DNA of 59,170 bases from Clostridia bacterium (lineage in GTDB: Bacteria > Bacillota > Clostridia > Oscillospirales > CAG-272). A model generated the notes under the pieces. The model was not told the DNA's origin. It worked only from the letters and a program-made list of their open reading frames with translations, and searched no databases. How positions within the stretch are numbered: position 1 is the stretch's first letter; every line of letters starts with the position of its first letter. Below, in pieces: positions 18,227-26,975 of this stretch. The DNA lies in contig JAGANX010000043.1 of the NCBI GenBank assembly GCA_017623975.1, positions 1-59,170 of the forward strand. The letters run 5' to 3'. Both the position numbers and the translations under genes were made by a program.

Positions 18227-19867
18227 ATGAAAAAGAAAGTTATACTTATGCTATCTATGGTTGCATTTGTGGTTTGCTTATTTGCTATTTCTGCTTCTGC
18301 CCTTGTGGTTGACGGAATTGACTATTCTTTTAAGAATGGTGAAGCGACAGTTACGGCAGAAAACAAAAATTGTCTACTTACAGTTGTTAACATTCCGCAA
18401 ACCGTTACCGTAACCGAGGAGCATACAGACACTGCAAGCTTGCACGGCACTTACACCGTTGCATATATTGCGGACAGTGCGTTTAGAGACAACAAGGTTG
18501 TGACAGAAATAACAACACCTTCTACTATTAAAAGCATCGGTGAGCATGCGTTTAGGTCAATGACAGCGCTTAAAAGGGCTACCATCAACGCAACGGAGAA
18601 TTTCAAGTATTTTAATAATGCGGAGTTTTGGGGCGATGGCGAATTAGAGTATGTTGACTTATCAGGCTGTAAGGGACTTATGGGAATCGGCAACGGCTCC
18701 GGATATGATGACACCTTTGTTGATTGCAGAAAGCTCCACACCGTAATTTTGCCAAAGGGCGTTACGATAATCGGTAACAGTGCGTTCTTTAACTGTTATA
18801 GTCTTACAAGCATTGAAAATCTTGAAGTTGAAAATATTACATACTTTGGTAATAAAGCCTTTTGGGGCACAAAGCCGGAACAGTTAAAGGGTGCTTTTGT
18901 TTTAAACGAAAATACAACCCAAGTAGGCGACCACGCATTCCGCGGAACAGGCATTACGGGTCTTGTTTTAAGAATGAGCAAGGATGCTACCCAAACAGCA
19001 TTCAATGATGCCACCTTCTACGGTTGCAGCAACCTTAAATATATTGTGCTTCCCGACAATATTCAAACCATTGGACAGTACACATTTTCCGGCTGTTCTT
19101 CCCTTGAATACGTTGTGCTTGGCAGTGGAATTAAAACATTTTCAACAACAAGCACCTTTGGTAGTTGCGGCGCTTTAAAGGCAATCATATACCAAGGAAG
19201 CGAGGAAGAATTCAAGGCTTTGACAGGCGTTTCCTGTCTTGGTACTGTTGAAATGGCATCCTTTGCTGACTATACATTTGGTGTATTGCCAAGCAAGAGA
19301 ACAGTTTATTACGGCGCGAAAGTTTGTACAGGCTGTAACGGAATTTTAGGCGAGGAGGGCTTTATATTTGAGGACCTTTTGTCTGAAATGAAAATCGGTC
19401 AAAAATGCTATCACTGTGCTGCTGAGGTTGTAACAGCAACCTATGCACCTGTGTTTGTTGACCTTGGCTATTCTGTTTTTGAATTAAACGGAAGCGGTTC
19501 GATTATGCAGGGCTTTAAGATTGATTATGATTCCTTGAATGAGTACAACAAGCACTTTGAGTCTGCAAAAATCGGTGATTTTGGTGTTTTAGCAGCGGTG
19601 GAGACAGGCGTTGGTAATTCAGCATTTGATGAAAATAAAGAGGCTTTAAGCGGCGTTCTTGCTTATGAGGTTATTTCGGGCCACAATTATTTTGAAATTA
19701 AGGTTACAAATATTCCGATAAATGAAGCGTTTAATGAAGCAACCTTTGGGGATGTAAAATTCCATTTATGCGCATATGTATTTGTGGGTGATGAAATTTA
19801 TTATGTTACCGAAAACTATGCGGGAACGGATTTAGGTCCTGCCGTAAGCTTCAACGATAAAAAGTAA
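18227..19867 (+). CDS. Secreted BspA-like leucine-rich repeat protein
   Basis: The 546-aa protein has a signal peptide (residues 1-26, ending SASA) and BspA/LRR_5-type repeats (about 75-340) with the recurring pattern of a hydrophobic strand, IG..AF..C.SL and I.LP. Examples are IKSIGEHAFRSMTALKRATI and IQTIGQYTFSGCSSLEYVVL. A short Cys section follows (CTGCNG, CYHC, about 370-410), then a C-terminal beta domain. BspA-type repeats mediate binding to host matrix or other bacteria. I use the ATG at 18227 because AAAGGAG precedes it; a frame from 18200 lacks one. No membrane anchor is visible, so it may be released or held by partners. Confidence 0.8.
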   Translation: MKKKVILMLSMVAFVVCLFAISASALVVDGIDYSFKNGEATVTAENKNCLLTVVNIPQTVTVTEEHTDTASLHGTYTVAYIADSAFRDNKVVTEITTPSTIKSIGEHAFRSMTALKRATINATENFKYFNNAEFWGDGELEYVDLSGCKGLMGIGNGSGYDDTFVDCRKLHTVILPKGVTIIGNSAFFNCYSLTSIENLEVENITYFGNKAFWGTKPEQLKGAFVLNENTTQVGDHAFRGTGITGLVLRMSKDATQTAFNDATFYGCSNLKYIVLPDNIQTIGQYTFSGCSSLEYVVLGSGIKTFSTTSTFGSCGALKAIIYQGSEEEFKALTGVSCLGTVEMASFADYTFGVLPSKRTVYYGAKVCTGCNGILGEEGFIFEDLLSEMKIGQKCYHCAAEVVTATYAPVFVDLGYSVFELNGSGSIMQGFKIDYDSLNEYNKHFESAKIGDFGVLAAVETGVGNSAFDENKEALSGVLAYEVISGHNYFEIKVTNIPINEAFNEATFGDVKFHLCAYVFVGDEIYYVTENYAGTDLGPAVSFNDKK

Positions 19868-19881
19868 AAGCGATACTAAAT

Positions 19882-19940
19882 AAGGGAACGGTTAGCGTGT
19901 TCTCCGTTAAGGATAACACGCTAACTGTTCCCTTTGTTTT
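19882..19940 (+). terminator. Terminator of the LRR gene
   Basis: A 20-bp stem with one mismatch (19882-19901 with 19915-19934), starting AAGGGAAC and ending GTTCCCTT, is followed by TGTTTT. Confidence 0.85.
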
Positions 19941-19990
19941 GCATATTGTTAACAAAATGTGAATTTACTAAAATTTTACTATATACAGTA

Positions 19991-20019
19991 TTTACATTTA
20001 ATATAAAATATGTTAAAAT
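19991..20019 (+). promoter_or_regulatory. Promoter of the oxaloacetate decarboxylase operon
   Basis: TTTACA (19991-19996) and TAAAAT (20014-20019) with 17 bp spacing, 39 bases before the first start codon. Confidence 0.72.
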
Positions 20020-20058
20020 TAAAAAAATTTGGTTTTAAACCGGGTAAGGAGTGAGAAA

Positions 20059-20370
20059 ATGGCAAACAACTTATTTTTGGCGGCAAGTAATATGCCTTGG
20101 CCACTTATATGCTTGATAGGTATTGCGGTTGTCTTTGTTGGACTTGCTATCATTATTGGTCTTGTTGAACTTATGAACCTTGTTACAACTAAGACAGAGG
20201 GCAAGAAGAAGGCATCGGCACCATCAGCAGCACCAAGTGCTTCGGCACCTGTGCAAAGCGCGGTTATTGAAAACCGTGACGAAATCGTTGCGGCAGTATG
20301 CGCAGCGGTTGCTGAGGAGAACGGAACAGATATTTCTGCTGTCCGTGTTATTTCATTTAAGAAAATTTAA
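20059..20370 (+). CDS. oadG: Sodium-pump decarboxylase gamma subunit
   Basis: The 103-aa protein has one transmembrane helix (about residues 14-40), a Lys-rich turn, an Ala/Pro/Ser linker and a short folded C-terminus (AAVCAAVAEENGT). This is the OadG architecture. The gamma subunit anchors and assembles the decarboxylase, linking the soluble carboxyltransferase to the beta pump. I chose the ATG at 20059 after AAGGAGTGAG; the frame extends 30 bases further without support. It is the first gene of the four-gene operon. Confidence 0.88.
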   Translation: MANNLFLAASNMPWPLICLIGIAVVFVGLAIIIGLVELMNLVTTKTEGKKKASAPSAAPSASAPVQSAVIENRDEIVAAVCAAVAEENGTDISAVRVISFKKI

Positions 20371-20405
20371 TTTTAATTTGTTATATTTGAAAGGGATTAT
20401 TGAAG

Positions 20406-20756
20406 ATGAAGGCTTACAGAGTTAATGTAAATGGAAATGTTTATGAAATCACACTTGAAGTAATTGATAAGGCAGATATTAAGGCTGCTCCTGATGCTGC
20501 TCCTGCACCGGCTGCTGCTCCTGCTGCTCCTGTTGCAGCCGGCGCAAAAACCGTTACTGCTCCTATGCCCGGTAACATTTTGAAGGTAAATGTTCAAGCG
20601 GGTCAAGCAGTTAAAAAAGGTGACGTTTTGATGATTCTTGAAGCTATGAAGATGGAAAATGAAATTTTAGCCCCATGTGACTGCACAGTTTCATCTGTTA
20701 ATACAACTGCCGGCACAACTGTTGAGGCTGGTGCTGTTCTTTGTACTCTTGCATAA
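20406..20756 (+). CDS. Biotin carboxyl carrier subunit of the sodium-pump decarboxylase
   Basis: The 116-aa protein has an N-terminal region, an Ala/Pro-rich linker (residues 27-48) and a biotinyl domain with EAMKMENE, where Lys82 is the predicted biotinylation site. It carries CO2 from the alpha subunit to the membrane beta subunit. I prefer the ATG at 20406; a TTG six bases upstream is also in frame, but it lies only about four bases after AAGGG. Here the carrier is a separate gene and not the C-terminus of OadA, as in methylmalonyl-CoA decarboxylases and several Clostridia. Confidence 0.93.
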   Translation: MKAYRVNVNGNVYEITLEVIDKADIKAAPDAAPAPAAAPAAPVAAGAKTVTAPMPGNILKVNVQAGQAVKKGDVLMILEAMKMENEILAPCDCTVSSVNTTAGTTVEAGAVLCTLA

Positions 20757-20773
20757 TTACGGGGGTATAAACA

Positions 20774-22048
20774 ATGCTTGACTTTTTAAAGGATACGGGC
20801 GTTTATAGGTTTTTCACCGTTCAAGACGGTTGGAAATACCTTATAATGATTGCCATTGCGTGTCTTCTTTGCTACCTTGCTATCGGCAAGAAGTTTGAGC
20901 CCTTGCTCCTTTTGCCTATTGCTATCGGTATGCTTCTTACAAACCTGCCCGGGGCAGAGGTTTTCCACGAGGAGCTTTTTGCCGGCGGTCACGTAAACTG
21001 GGCGCTTTTCGGTGGTCAACCCGTTGACCAAGGAATGATTAACCACTTGATTACAGACTACGGCGTTGCACAGGATGCTCCCGTTATAATCAGCCTACAA
21101 GGCATGATAGGTAAGTCTATTACTGTTGGTCTTTTAGACGTTCTTTACCTTGGCGTTAAGCTTGGTATTTATCCTTGCTTAATATTTATTGGTGTTGGCG
21201 CTATGACTGACTTTGGTCCGCTTCTTGCAAACCCAAAGAGCTTGCTCCTTGGTGCGGCTGCGCAAATTGGTATTTTTGCAACCTTTGCAGGTGCTATGGC
21301 ACTTCCAATGTTCAACACAGCCGAGGCAGCATCCATCGGTATCATCGGTGGCGCGGACGGTCCTACCGCTATCTTTGTTACATCAAAGTTAGCACCGCAT
21401 CTTTTAGGTCCTATCGCAGTTGCGGCTTACTCTTACATGGCTCTCGTTCCTGTAATTCAGCCGCCTATTATGAGACTTCTTACAACAAAGAAGGAGCGCC
21501 AAATTGTTATGACAGGCTTGCGCCCTGTTTCTAAGCTTCAAAAGATTTTGTTCCCAATCATCGTTACAATCTTCGTAGCGCTTCTTGTACCAAGTGCAGC
21601 TCCGCTTGTTGGATGCTTAATGTTTGGTAACCTGCTCAAAGAGAGTGGCGTTTGTGAAAGACTTTCAAAGACTGTACAAAACGAGCTTATGAATATCGTT
21701 ACAGTATTCTTAGGTCTTAGCGTTGGTGCTACTGCAACTGCGGCTACCTTCTTGTCAGGCAAGACACTTTTGATTATTGTTCTTGGCGTTGTTGCCTTCG
21801 GTGTTGCGACAGGTTGTGGCGTTTTGGTTGCAAAGCTTATGAACCTTTTCTTGCCGGAAGGCAAAAAAATCAACCCGCTTATCGGTTCTGCCGGTGTTTC
21901 CGCAGTTCCTATGGCGGCGAGGGTTTCACAAAAGGTAGGACAAGAGGAGAATCCATCTAACTTCCTCCTTATGCACGCAATGGGTCCAAACGTTGCGGGC
22001 GTTATAGGCTCTGCTATTGCAGCAGGCGTTTTGATGGCACTTTGCTAA
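20774..22048 (+). CDS. oadB: Sodium-pump decarboxylase beta subunit
   Basis: This 424-aa polytopic membrane protein decarboxylates carboxybiotin and exports Na+. It carries the conserved [13 protein letters not shown] segment with the Asp that binds Na+ and protonates carboxybiotin, and the C-terminal [19 protein letters not shown] segment. About nine to ten hydrophobic segments are visible. It starts 17 bases after the biotin carrier gene. It is the energy-coupling part of the complex and makes the host a likely Na+-gradient user. Confidence 0.95.
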   Translation: MLDFLKDTGVYRFFTVQDGWKYLIMIAIACLLCYLAIGKKFEPLLLLPIAIGMLLTNLPGAEVFHEELFAGGHVNWALFGGQPVDQGMINHLITDYGVAQDAPVIISLQGMIGKSITVGLLDVLYLGVKLGIYPCLIFIGVGAMTDFGPLLANPKSLLLGAAAQIGIFATFAGAMALPMFNTAEAASIGIIGGADGPTAIFVTSKLAPHLLGPIAVAAYSYMALVPVIQPPIMRLLTTKKERQIVMTGLRPVSKLQKILFPIIVTIFVALLVPSAAPLVGCLMFGNLLKESGVCERLSKTVQNELMNIVTVFLGLSVGATATAATFLSGKTLLIIVLGVVAFGVATGCGVLVAKLMNLFLPEGKKINPLIGSAGVSAVPMAARVSQKVGQEENPSNFLLMHAMGPNVAGVIGSAIAAGVLMALC

Positions 22049-22082
22049 TCTAAACGGACAGATATAAAAATGAGGTATTAAA

Positions 22083-23486
22083 ATGGCTAAAAAGGTTTTA
22101 ATTACAGATACAATTTTGCGTGATGCTCATCAATCTCAGGCTGCTACAAGAATGAGAATTGAGGATATGCTCCCCGCTTGTAAAGAGCTTGACAAGGTTG
22201 GCTATTGGTCACTTGAATGCTGGGGCGGTGCTACCTTTGACTCTTGTATGCGTTTCCTTGGTGAGGACCCATGGGATAGACTTCGCGCACTTCGCAAGGC
22301 TATGCCTAATACAAGACTTCAAATGCTTTTGCGCGGTCAGAACTTGCTTGGATATAAGCATTATGCTGATGACGTTGTTGAAGAATTCGTAAAGAAATCT
22401 ATTAACAACGGTATTGACGTTATCCGTATTTTCGATGCTCTTAATGACGTAAGAAACATTGAAACTGCAATGAAGGCTACAAAGAAATACGGTGGACACT
22501 GCGAGGCGGCTATCTCTTATACAGAAAGCCCTGTTCATAACCTTGAATATTTTGTTAAGCTTGCAAAGGAGCTTGAAAACAGAGGTGCTGACACAATTTG
22601 TATTAAGGATATGGCTAACTTGCTTTTGCCATATACAGCATATGAGCTTGTATCAGCATTGAAAAAGGAAATTAAGGTTCCGATTCACTTGCACACACAC
22701 AACACCACAGGTACAGGTGATATGACTTACCTTATGGCAATCCAAGCAGGCGTTGATATTATCGACACAGCTCTTTCCCCACTTGCCAACGGTACGTCAC
22801 AGCCATCTACCGAGGCTATGGTTGCAACTCTTATGGGTACAGAGTACGACACAGGAATTAAACTTGCTGACTTGAATGAGGCGGCAGCGCATTTCCGTGA
22901 AGTTGCTAAAAAACTTAAGGAACAAGGCTCACTTGACCCAAAGGTATTGAATGTTGACCCTAACACACTTCTTTATCAAGTTCCGGGTGGTATGCTTTCT
23001 AACCTTATTTCTCAACTTAAACAAGCTAAGGCTGAGGATAAGTACTATGATGTTTTGGCTGAAGTGCCAAGGGTTAGAAAAGATTTCGGTTATCCACCGC
23101 TTGTAACACCTACAAGCCAAATCGTTGGATCACAGGCTGTGTTCAATGTTTTGACGGGCGAAAGATATAAGATGGTTACAAAGGAGTCCAAGGGACTTTT
23201 AAAGGGCGAATACGGTAAGGTTCCGGGCGAAGTGAATGAAGAAGTTAGAAAGAAGGCAATTGGGGATGAACCAATTATTGAGTGCCGTCCTGCTGACTTA
23301 ATCGAGCCTGAACTTGAAAAGTATAGAAAAGAGGCGGGTGACCTTGCAAAGTGCGACGAGGACGTTCTTTCCTACGCTCTTTTCCCACAGGTTGCTACAA
23401 AGTTCTTAAAGGAAAAGTATAACCCGGCACCAAAGGAAGACCCAAATGCTGTTCGCGAACTTTTCGTAGAAGACCTTAACAGATAA
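22083..23486 (+). CDS. oadA: Oxaloacetate decarboxylase alpha subunit (carboxyltransferase)
   Basis: The 467-aa protein has a pyruvate-carboxylase-type carboxyltransferase TIM barrel. DTILRDAHQSQAATRM opens the barrel, and the metal-site motif HLHTHNTTG and CIKDMANLL are present. A conserved C-terminal PYC_OADA domain follows (about 300-465). It transfers the carboxyl group of oxaloacetate to biotin. No biotinyl domain is fused; the carrier is encoded two genes upstream. The HMGL-like fold and the PYC_OADA domain argue against a methylmalonyl-CoA decarboxylase. It ends the operon before a strong terminator. Confidence 0.94.
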   Translation: MAKKVLITDTILRDAHQSQAATRMRIEDMLPACKELDKVGYWSLECWGGATFDSCMRFLGEDPWDRLRALRKAMPNTRLQMLLRGQNLLGYKHYADDVVEEFVKKSINNGIDVIRIFDALNDVRNIETAMKATKKYGGHCEAAISYTESPVHNLEYFVKLAKELENRGADTICIKDMANLLLPYTAYELVSALKKEIKVPIHLHTHNTTGTGDMTYLMAIQAGVDIIDTALSPLANGTSQPSTEAMVATLMGTEYDTGIKLADLNEAAAHFREVAKKLKEQGSLDPKVLNVDPNTLLYQVPGGMLSNLISQLKQAKAEDKYYDVLAEVPRVRKDFGYPPLVTPTSQIVGSQAVFNVLTGERYKMVTKESKGLLKGEYGKVPGEVNEEVRKKAIGDEPIIECRPADLIEPELEKYRKEAGDLAKCDEDVLSYALFPQVATKFLKEKYNPAPKEDPNAVRELFVEDLNR

Positions 23487-23487
23487 C

Positions 23488-23516
23488 AAAAAAGCCACCA
23501 TCGGTGGCTTTTTTAA
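23488..23516 (+). terminator. Terminator of the oad operon
   Basis: A perfect 12-bp stem AAAAAAGCCACC/GGTGGCTTTTTT (23488-23499, 23503-23514) with a 3-base loop. Confidence 0.92.
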
Positions 23517-23589
23517 TGCAAGATGCAAGGGGCAAAATGCAAAATGCGGTACCCGAGTGAATTGAGAGGTATAATGCAAAATTGCGTGC

Positions 23590-23618
23590 TTGACTATCAT
23601 AAGAATGTATGCTAAAAT
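23590..23618 (+). promoter_or_regulatory. Promoter of the polysaccharide deacetylase gene
   Basis: TTGACT (23590-23595) and TAAAAT (23613-23618), 17 bp apart. Confidence 0.8.
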
Positions 23619-23648
23619 TAAGGTAATATTTATATATGGAGAAAAATT

Positions 23649-24983
23649 ATGACAGATATTATTTTTTCCTTTGATACAGAGGACTTTACATCGTCAAGGG
23701 CGGCAGACGGTATTTTATATGAGGCTAATTTGTTCCGTGAAGAAGGAGTTAAAGGTTGCTTTTGCGTTGTTGGTTTGCTTGCAAAACAGTTAAAAGAATG
23801 GGGAAGGCAGGATGTTATTGATGCTTTATCTCATCACGAAATCGGCACGCATACTTACGGTCACACTTTGCATCCTATGATTAATGAATATACAGATATT
23901 GAAAACTTTGAAGAGGCAGAGGCAGAACTTATAAAACAAGAAACTTTGGGGGTAGAGTATATAAAAGAAGTCCTTGGGGTAGATAGGGTATGGGCGGCTT
24001 GCCCACCCGGTAACCAAAAGTCCTATGTTGCTATGTACGGCTATCATAAAATGGGTATTCCTATTTATGCTGACACCTTCTGCGATACAGAGTGGGGTAC
24101 GGGCGCATACTATTGCAATATTTTCCACGCATATTATGCTTTTGGTATTGAATGGTTTTTGCGTGATGCAACGGATGAACAAATTAAAGAAAAGCTTGAC
24201 GAGCTTGCCAAGCGAGAAAGGGCAGTTATCTACACCCATCCAAATATGATAATTAAGGCGGACTTTTGGGATGCAATTAACTATCATAAGGAAAACCTTG
24301 TTCCTTTTGGCGAGTGGGTAGAAGCGCCTGATTTAGACGAGGAAATTACCAAAACTGTCCTTAACAATATGCGCAAACTTATAAGGATGATTAAAAGTGA
24401 CTCCCGCTTTAGAATTATCACTTATTCAGAACTAGCAGCCGAACTGGAAAAAGAGGGAGAAAGAGTTGTAAAGGTGAGTGATGTGCCGCAACTTTATGAA
24501 CAGTTAAATGAAAGGCTTTTCCCAGTGCAAAGTCCTTTGTCACTTTCCCTCTGTGATATGGTACTTGCTTGCCGTGATTTCCTTCTGGGAAAGGAAGAGC
24601 ATTTGTGCGGGGACGTGTACGGATTTTTAGATAAGCCATACGGCGTAAGTGAAAAAATTACTCTTTCAAAAGCTGATATTATATCTGCTTGTGAGCAAAT
24701 AAAAGACGGAGAGTTTTTACCTGCTAGACTAAAAGCGGGTGAACAATACATAGGCGTTACCGATTGGTTATATGCATCTTTGGAAGTTATTTTGGGTAAA
24801 GATACAGTAGAAGTTTTACCAAAAGAGCAATTACCAAGCCTTGATTGTATGCCGGAGGTAAGAGATAGCGACTTTAAGGGTACTTGGCAACACTCCGATT
24901 CCTTTGAAGATAAATATTTATCAGACCGTCTTCGCTACCAATCATACACAATGCGGTTCCGCAAAGAAAGCCGAAAAATTTAA
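23649..24983 (+). CDS. Polysaccharide deacetylase family protein
   Basis: The 444-aa protein starts with a NodB-type fold: SFDTED (Asp residues 9-12) and HHEIGTHTYGH (about 60-70), which supply the Asp-His-His metal site. Later motifs include ACPPGNQ and YTHPNMI. The second half (about 270-444) is a less conserved alpha/beta region. Such enzymes remove N- or O-acetyl groups from cell-wall or other polysaccharides. No signal peptide is present, which is unusual for a wall enzyme and points to an intracellular carbohydrate substrate or to a non-canonical member. GGAGAAA precedes the ATG. Confidence 0.82.
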   Translation: MTDIIFSFDTEDFTSSRAADGILYEANLFREEGVKGCFCVVGLLAKQLKEWGRQDVIDALSHHEIGTHTYGHTLHPMINEYTDIENFEEAEAELIKQETLGVEYIKEVLGVDRVWAACPPGNQKSYVAMYGYHKMGIPIYADTFCDTEWGTGAYYCNIFHAYYAFGIEWFLRDATDEQIKEKLDELAKRERAVIYTHPNMIIKADFWDAINYHKENLVPFGEWVEAPDLDEEITKTVLNNMRKLIRMIKSDSRFRIITYSELAAELEKEGERVVKVSDVPQLYEQLNERLFPVQSPLSLSLCDMVLACRDFLLGKEEHLCGDVYGFLDKPYGVSEKITLSKADIISACEQIKDGEFLPARLKAGEQYIGVTDWLYASLEVILGKDTVEVLPKEQLPSLDCMPEVRDSDFKGTWQHSDSFEDKYLSDRLRYQSYTMRFRKESRKI

Positions 24984-24988
24984 TAAAC

Positions 24989-25022
24989 AAAACCGATGCT
25001 ACAAAAATAGCATCGGTTTTTA
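24989..25022. terminator. Terminator between deacetylase and SGNH hydrolase genes
   Basis: A perfect 13-bp stem (24989-25001 with 25008-25020), AAAACCGATGCTA/TAGCATCGGTTTT, usable on both strands. Confidence 0.9.
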
Positions 25023-25038
25023 TTTTAATGTGAAGTGA

Positions 25039-25590
25039 TTATTCAAATTCCTTTATTGCTTTTACAACCAAATCGGCGCAAAGGTCGATGCCCTCTTGGG
25101 AGAGGTGGATTTTGTCACATTCCTTTACATATTTATGTATATCCTTGGAAACGGCTGAGTGAAGGTCGTTTATTTTTATGCCTATTTCTTTGAGTCTTGG
25201 CACGATAATTTCATTAAAACGGTTGATTTTGTCATTATGTGTCCATTCAAATTCATCCCAAACAGGCGTTGTTGTGGCAAAAATAACATTTGGTGTAACC
25301 TTTTTTAACAGTGTTGCAATACGCACCATGTTTTCTATATATTCTTCCTCGCTTGTGAAAAGACCGTCATCAAAAATTTCAGTACAGTCCCAAAGTCCGT
25401 TATTCCAGTGGATTACGTCTGCCCCCTTGATACCGTCCTGCCAATCGAAAAGACCGCGCAGGGTATATTTTGCAAAGCGGCAATTGTCCTCAGGCTGATA
25501 AACCTCATATTCTTCACCGAGAAGCTGGGGAACCTTTGTGCCGTAGCCCCACAAACGAATGGAATCACCTAATAAAACTACTTTTTTCAT
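25039..25590 (-). CDS. SGNH/GDSL-type hydrolase
   Basis: The 183-aa protein has the GDS nucleophile block (LLGDSIRLWGYG, Ser10), an oxyanion-type HWNNGLWD near residue 60, and the C-terminal catalytic pair in DKIHLSQEG. It fits the SGNH hydrolase family of esterases that remove acyl groups from carbohydrates or lipids. No signal peptide is present. The deacetylase encoded convergently next to it makes deacylation of imported glycans a plausible shared theme, though this is inference. It has its own promoter and a leader hairpin. Confidence 0.82.
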   Translation of the reverse strand: MKKVVLLGDSIRLWGYGTKVPQLLGEEYEVYQPEDNCRFAKYTLRGLFDWQDGIKGADVIHWNNGLWDCTEIFDDGLFTSEEEYIENMVRIATLLKKVTPNVIFATTTPVWDEFEWTHNDKINRFNEIIVPRLKEIGIKINDLHSAVSKDIHKYVKECDKIHLSQEGIDLCADLVVKAIKEFE

Positions 25591-25605
25591 AAAATCTCCA
25601 TATCC

Positions 25606-25636
25606 CCTTGGCTTTTAAAACGCCAAGGCTTTTTTA
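25606..25636 (+). terminator. Hairpin with T run (plus-strand terminator shape) in the SGNH leader
   Basis: A 7-bp stem CCTTGGC/GCCAAGG (25606-25612, 25622-25628) with CTTTTTT after it on the plus strand. On the minus strand it lies in the 5' leader of the SGNH gene. Confidence 0.5.
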
Positions 25637-25643
25637 TGTATTT

Positions 25644-25673
25644 ATTATAAAGGTTTCCTTATGATAATGTCAA
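25644..25673 (-). promoter_or_regulatory. Promoter of the SGNH hydrolase gene
   Basis: Minus strand TTGACA (25668-25673) and TATAAT (25644-25649) with 18 bp spacing. Confidence 0.8.
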
Positions 25674-25839
25674 TGGAAAACGAAAATATTGTCAAAAAAT
25701 GCAGAAATTTTTCGTTTTGGCAAAAGAGGGGCAGTTGGGGGCACTTTTTTCTGTCATAATTAAATCACGGGGAACGAAATGCATCGCGGTGCAGGTTGAA
25801 AGCCTTGCAAAAAGGATGCAAACAGGAAAGGAGAAAATC

Positions 25840-26272
25840 ATGGGAAGGAAAAAAACAGCCATTGACACTTGAATTTTTGATAAAGGAAGGTAATGGGGCC
25901 TTAACTCCCGAAAAAAACGAAGAATGCTTAAATCAAAAGGGTGATGCGGTGGCAAAGGTAAACGAAGCTTTACAAAACAGCGCTTTTACAACAAAAAGAG
26001 GACGTCCGAAGAAGCGCAAAAATGAAAGGTTCAAAAAAGCCTTAACGGAAATTCTTTCCATGGTTATAGCTCCCGAAACTGTTGCTGAGGCGGTGAAGAA
26101 AACACCTCTTGGCGAAAAGATCACATATCAAGAAGCAATCTTGATAGCACAGGTTTTAAAGGCATCCAACGGGGATACTCAGGCGGCGGTCTTCATTCGT
26201 GATACAACGGGGAACAAATTGAAGGACAGCGGCGAGGAGGAACCGAAGGAAAGGACCTTTGAAAGCTTTTAA
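25840..26272 (+). CDS. Phage small-terminase-like protein, frame shifted at an A7 run
   Basis: The ATG at 25840 follows AAAGGAGAAAAT at ideal spacing, but its frame reaches TGA after 10 codons. Skipping one A in the A7 run (25849-25855) gives a continuous product of about 143 aa beginning MGRKKQPLTLEFLIKEG. The rest has a basic segment (TTKRGRPKKRKNERFKK), a helical domain and the ending VFIRDTTGNKLKDSGEE, typical of small terminase-like or DUF5681-type phage proteins that bind DNA. This could be a programmed or transcriptional slip, a recent mutation, or a homopolymer sequencing error. Without the shift only an unsupported TTG at 25796 could start the long frame. Confidence 0.65.
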
Positions 26273-26281
26273 TCAAACGTA

Positions 26282-26320
26282 TGGCTCAATCCAAATGCTA
26301 TATCTTGTTGGATTGAGCCA
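26282..26320. other. 12-bp perfect hairpin between phage cassette genes 1 and 2
   Basis: TGGCTCAATCCA (26282-26293) and TGGATTGAGCCA (26309-26320) pair fully with a 15-base loop. No T run follows, so it is not a standard terminator. It ends 11 bases before the ribosome binding site of the next gene. Confidence 0.7.
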
Positions 26321-26338
26321 AACTTATAAGGAGTATTT

Positions 26339-26971
26339 ATGAACTTAGGAGAAATCAAAATACAAGCCTTGTCTCTTATGTATCCTGATATAGGGATAAG
26401 GTTTGACGACACCCAAGGGGCAGGCGTGGAAAGGGCAATTTATGAGTTAAAGTCAAGCTCAAATTTCGAGGGGCTTTTGGAGACTTGCATAGGTGCTATT
26501 AACAGGGCGTTTGCTCAAATTGAGGCAAAGGGGCTAAGCCCAATTAAGTGCGTTGATAAGGCTGGCTCACTTTGCAAAAGAACGATAGACGGCAAGGTGG
26601 AAATTGATGTGGAGGGTGACTTTTTAACCTTGGAAAGACTGCTTTGCCACAGGGACGAAAAAACCTATGCCTGCCACTGTACCGTGCTTGGCAATAAGCT
26701 TTATACAAAGCAAAAAGGCAACGTCTATACCGTTGTTTATTACTCTAAAATCCCTCGCATTACAAGAATGACAAGTGACAGCTACGAGGTAGAAATAGCA
26801 GATAACGTATGTGAGGCTATACCTTATTTTGTAATGTCGGAGCTTTTATGGCGAGAGGACAAGGAAAGGGCAAAGGAAGCAAGGATAAACTTTTTTGAAG
26901 CTATAAATACGCTTGAAAAAGCAAAGCCCCTTTGCCACCAATGCTTTCAAATAGAATATTCAATGGAGTGA
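26339..26971 (+). CDS. Phage head-tail adaptor-like protein
   Basis: The 210-aa soluble protein has a mixed N-terminus, a beta-rich middle (about 75-150) and a helical C-terminus containing EAIPYFVMSELLWREDKERA. That pattern (an Ala/Ile-rich helix, then E..W..D) is seen in gp6-type adaptor and connector proteins of tailed phages. The match is by pattern only. AAGGAG precedes the ATG at 26339. The next gene starts 4 bases after the stop, so the pair is tightly coupled. The position between a small-terminase-like gene and a tail gene supports a virion role. Confidence 0.55.
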   Translation: MNLGEIKIQALSLMYPDIGIRFDDTQGAGVERAIYELKSSSNFEGLLETCIGAINRAFAQIEAKGLSPIKCVDKAGSLCKRTIDGKVEIDVEGDFLTLERLLCHRDEKTYACHCTVLGNKLYTKQKGNVYTVVYYSKIPRITRMTSDSYEVEIADNVCEAIPYFVMSELLWREDKERAKEARINFFEAINTLEKAKPLCHQCFQIEYSME

Positions 26972-26975
26972 TAAA

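Noticed and set aside
22083-23486. Methylmalonyl-CoA decarboxylase alpha subunit
   Set aside because: The fold is the HMGL-like pyruvate/oxaloacetate carboxyltransferase with HLHTHNTTG and a PYC_OADA domain, not the crotonase-like CoA carboxyltransferase.
25796-25839. TTG start at 25796 for the small-terminase-like gene
   Set aside because: No ribosome binding site lies before it, and the added residues are translated from the true ribosome binding region of the ATG at 25840.
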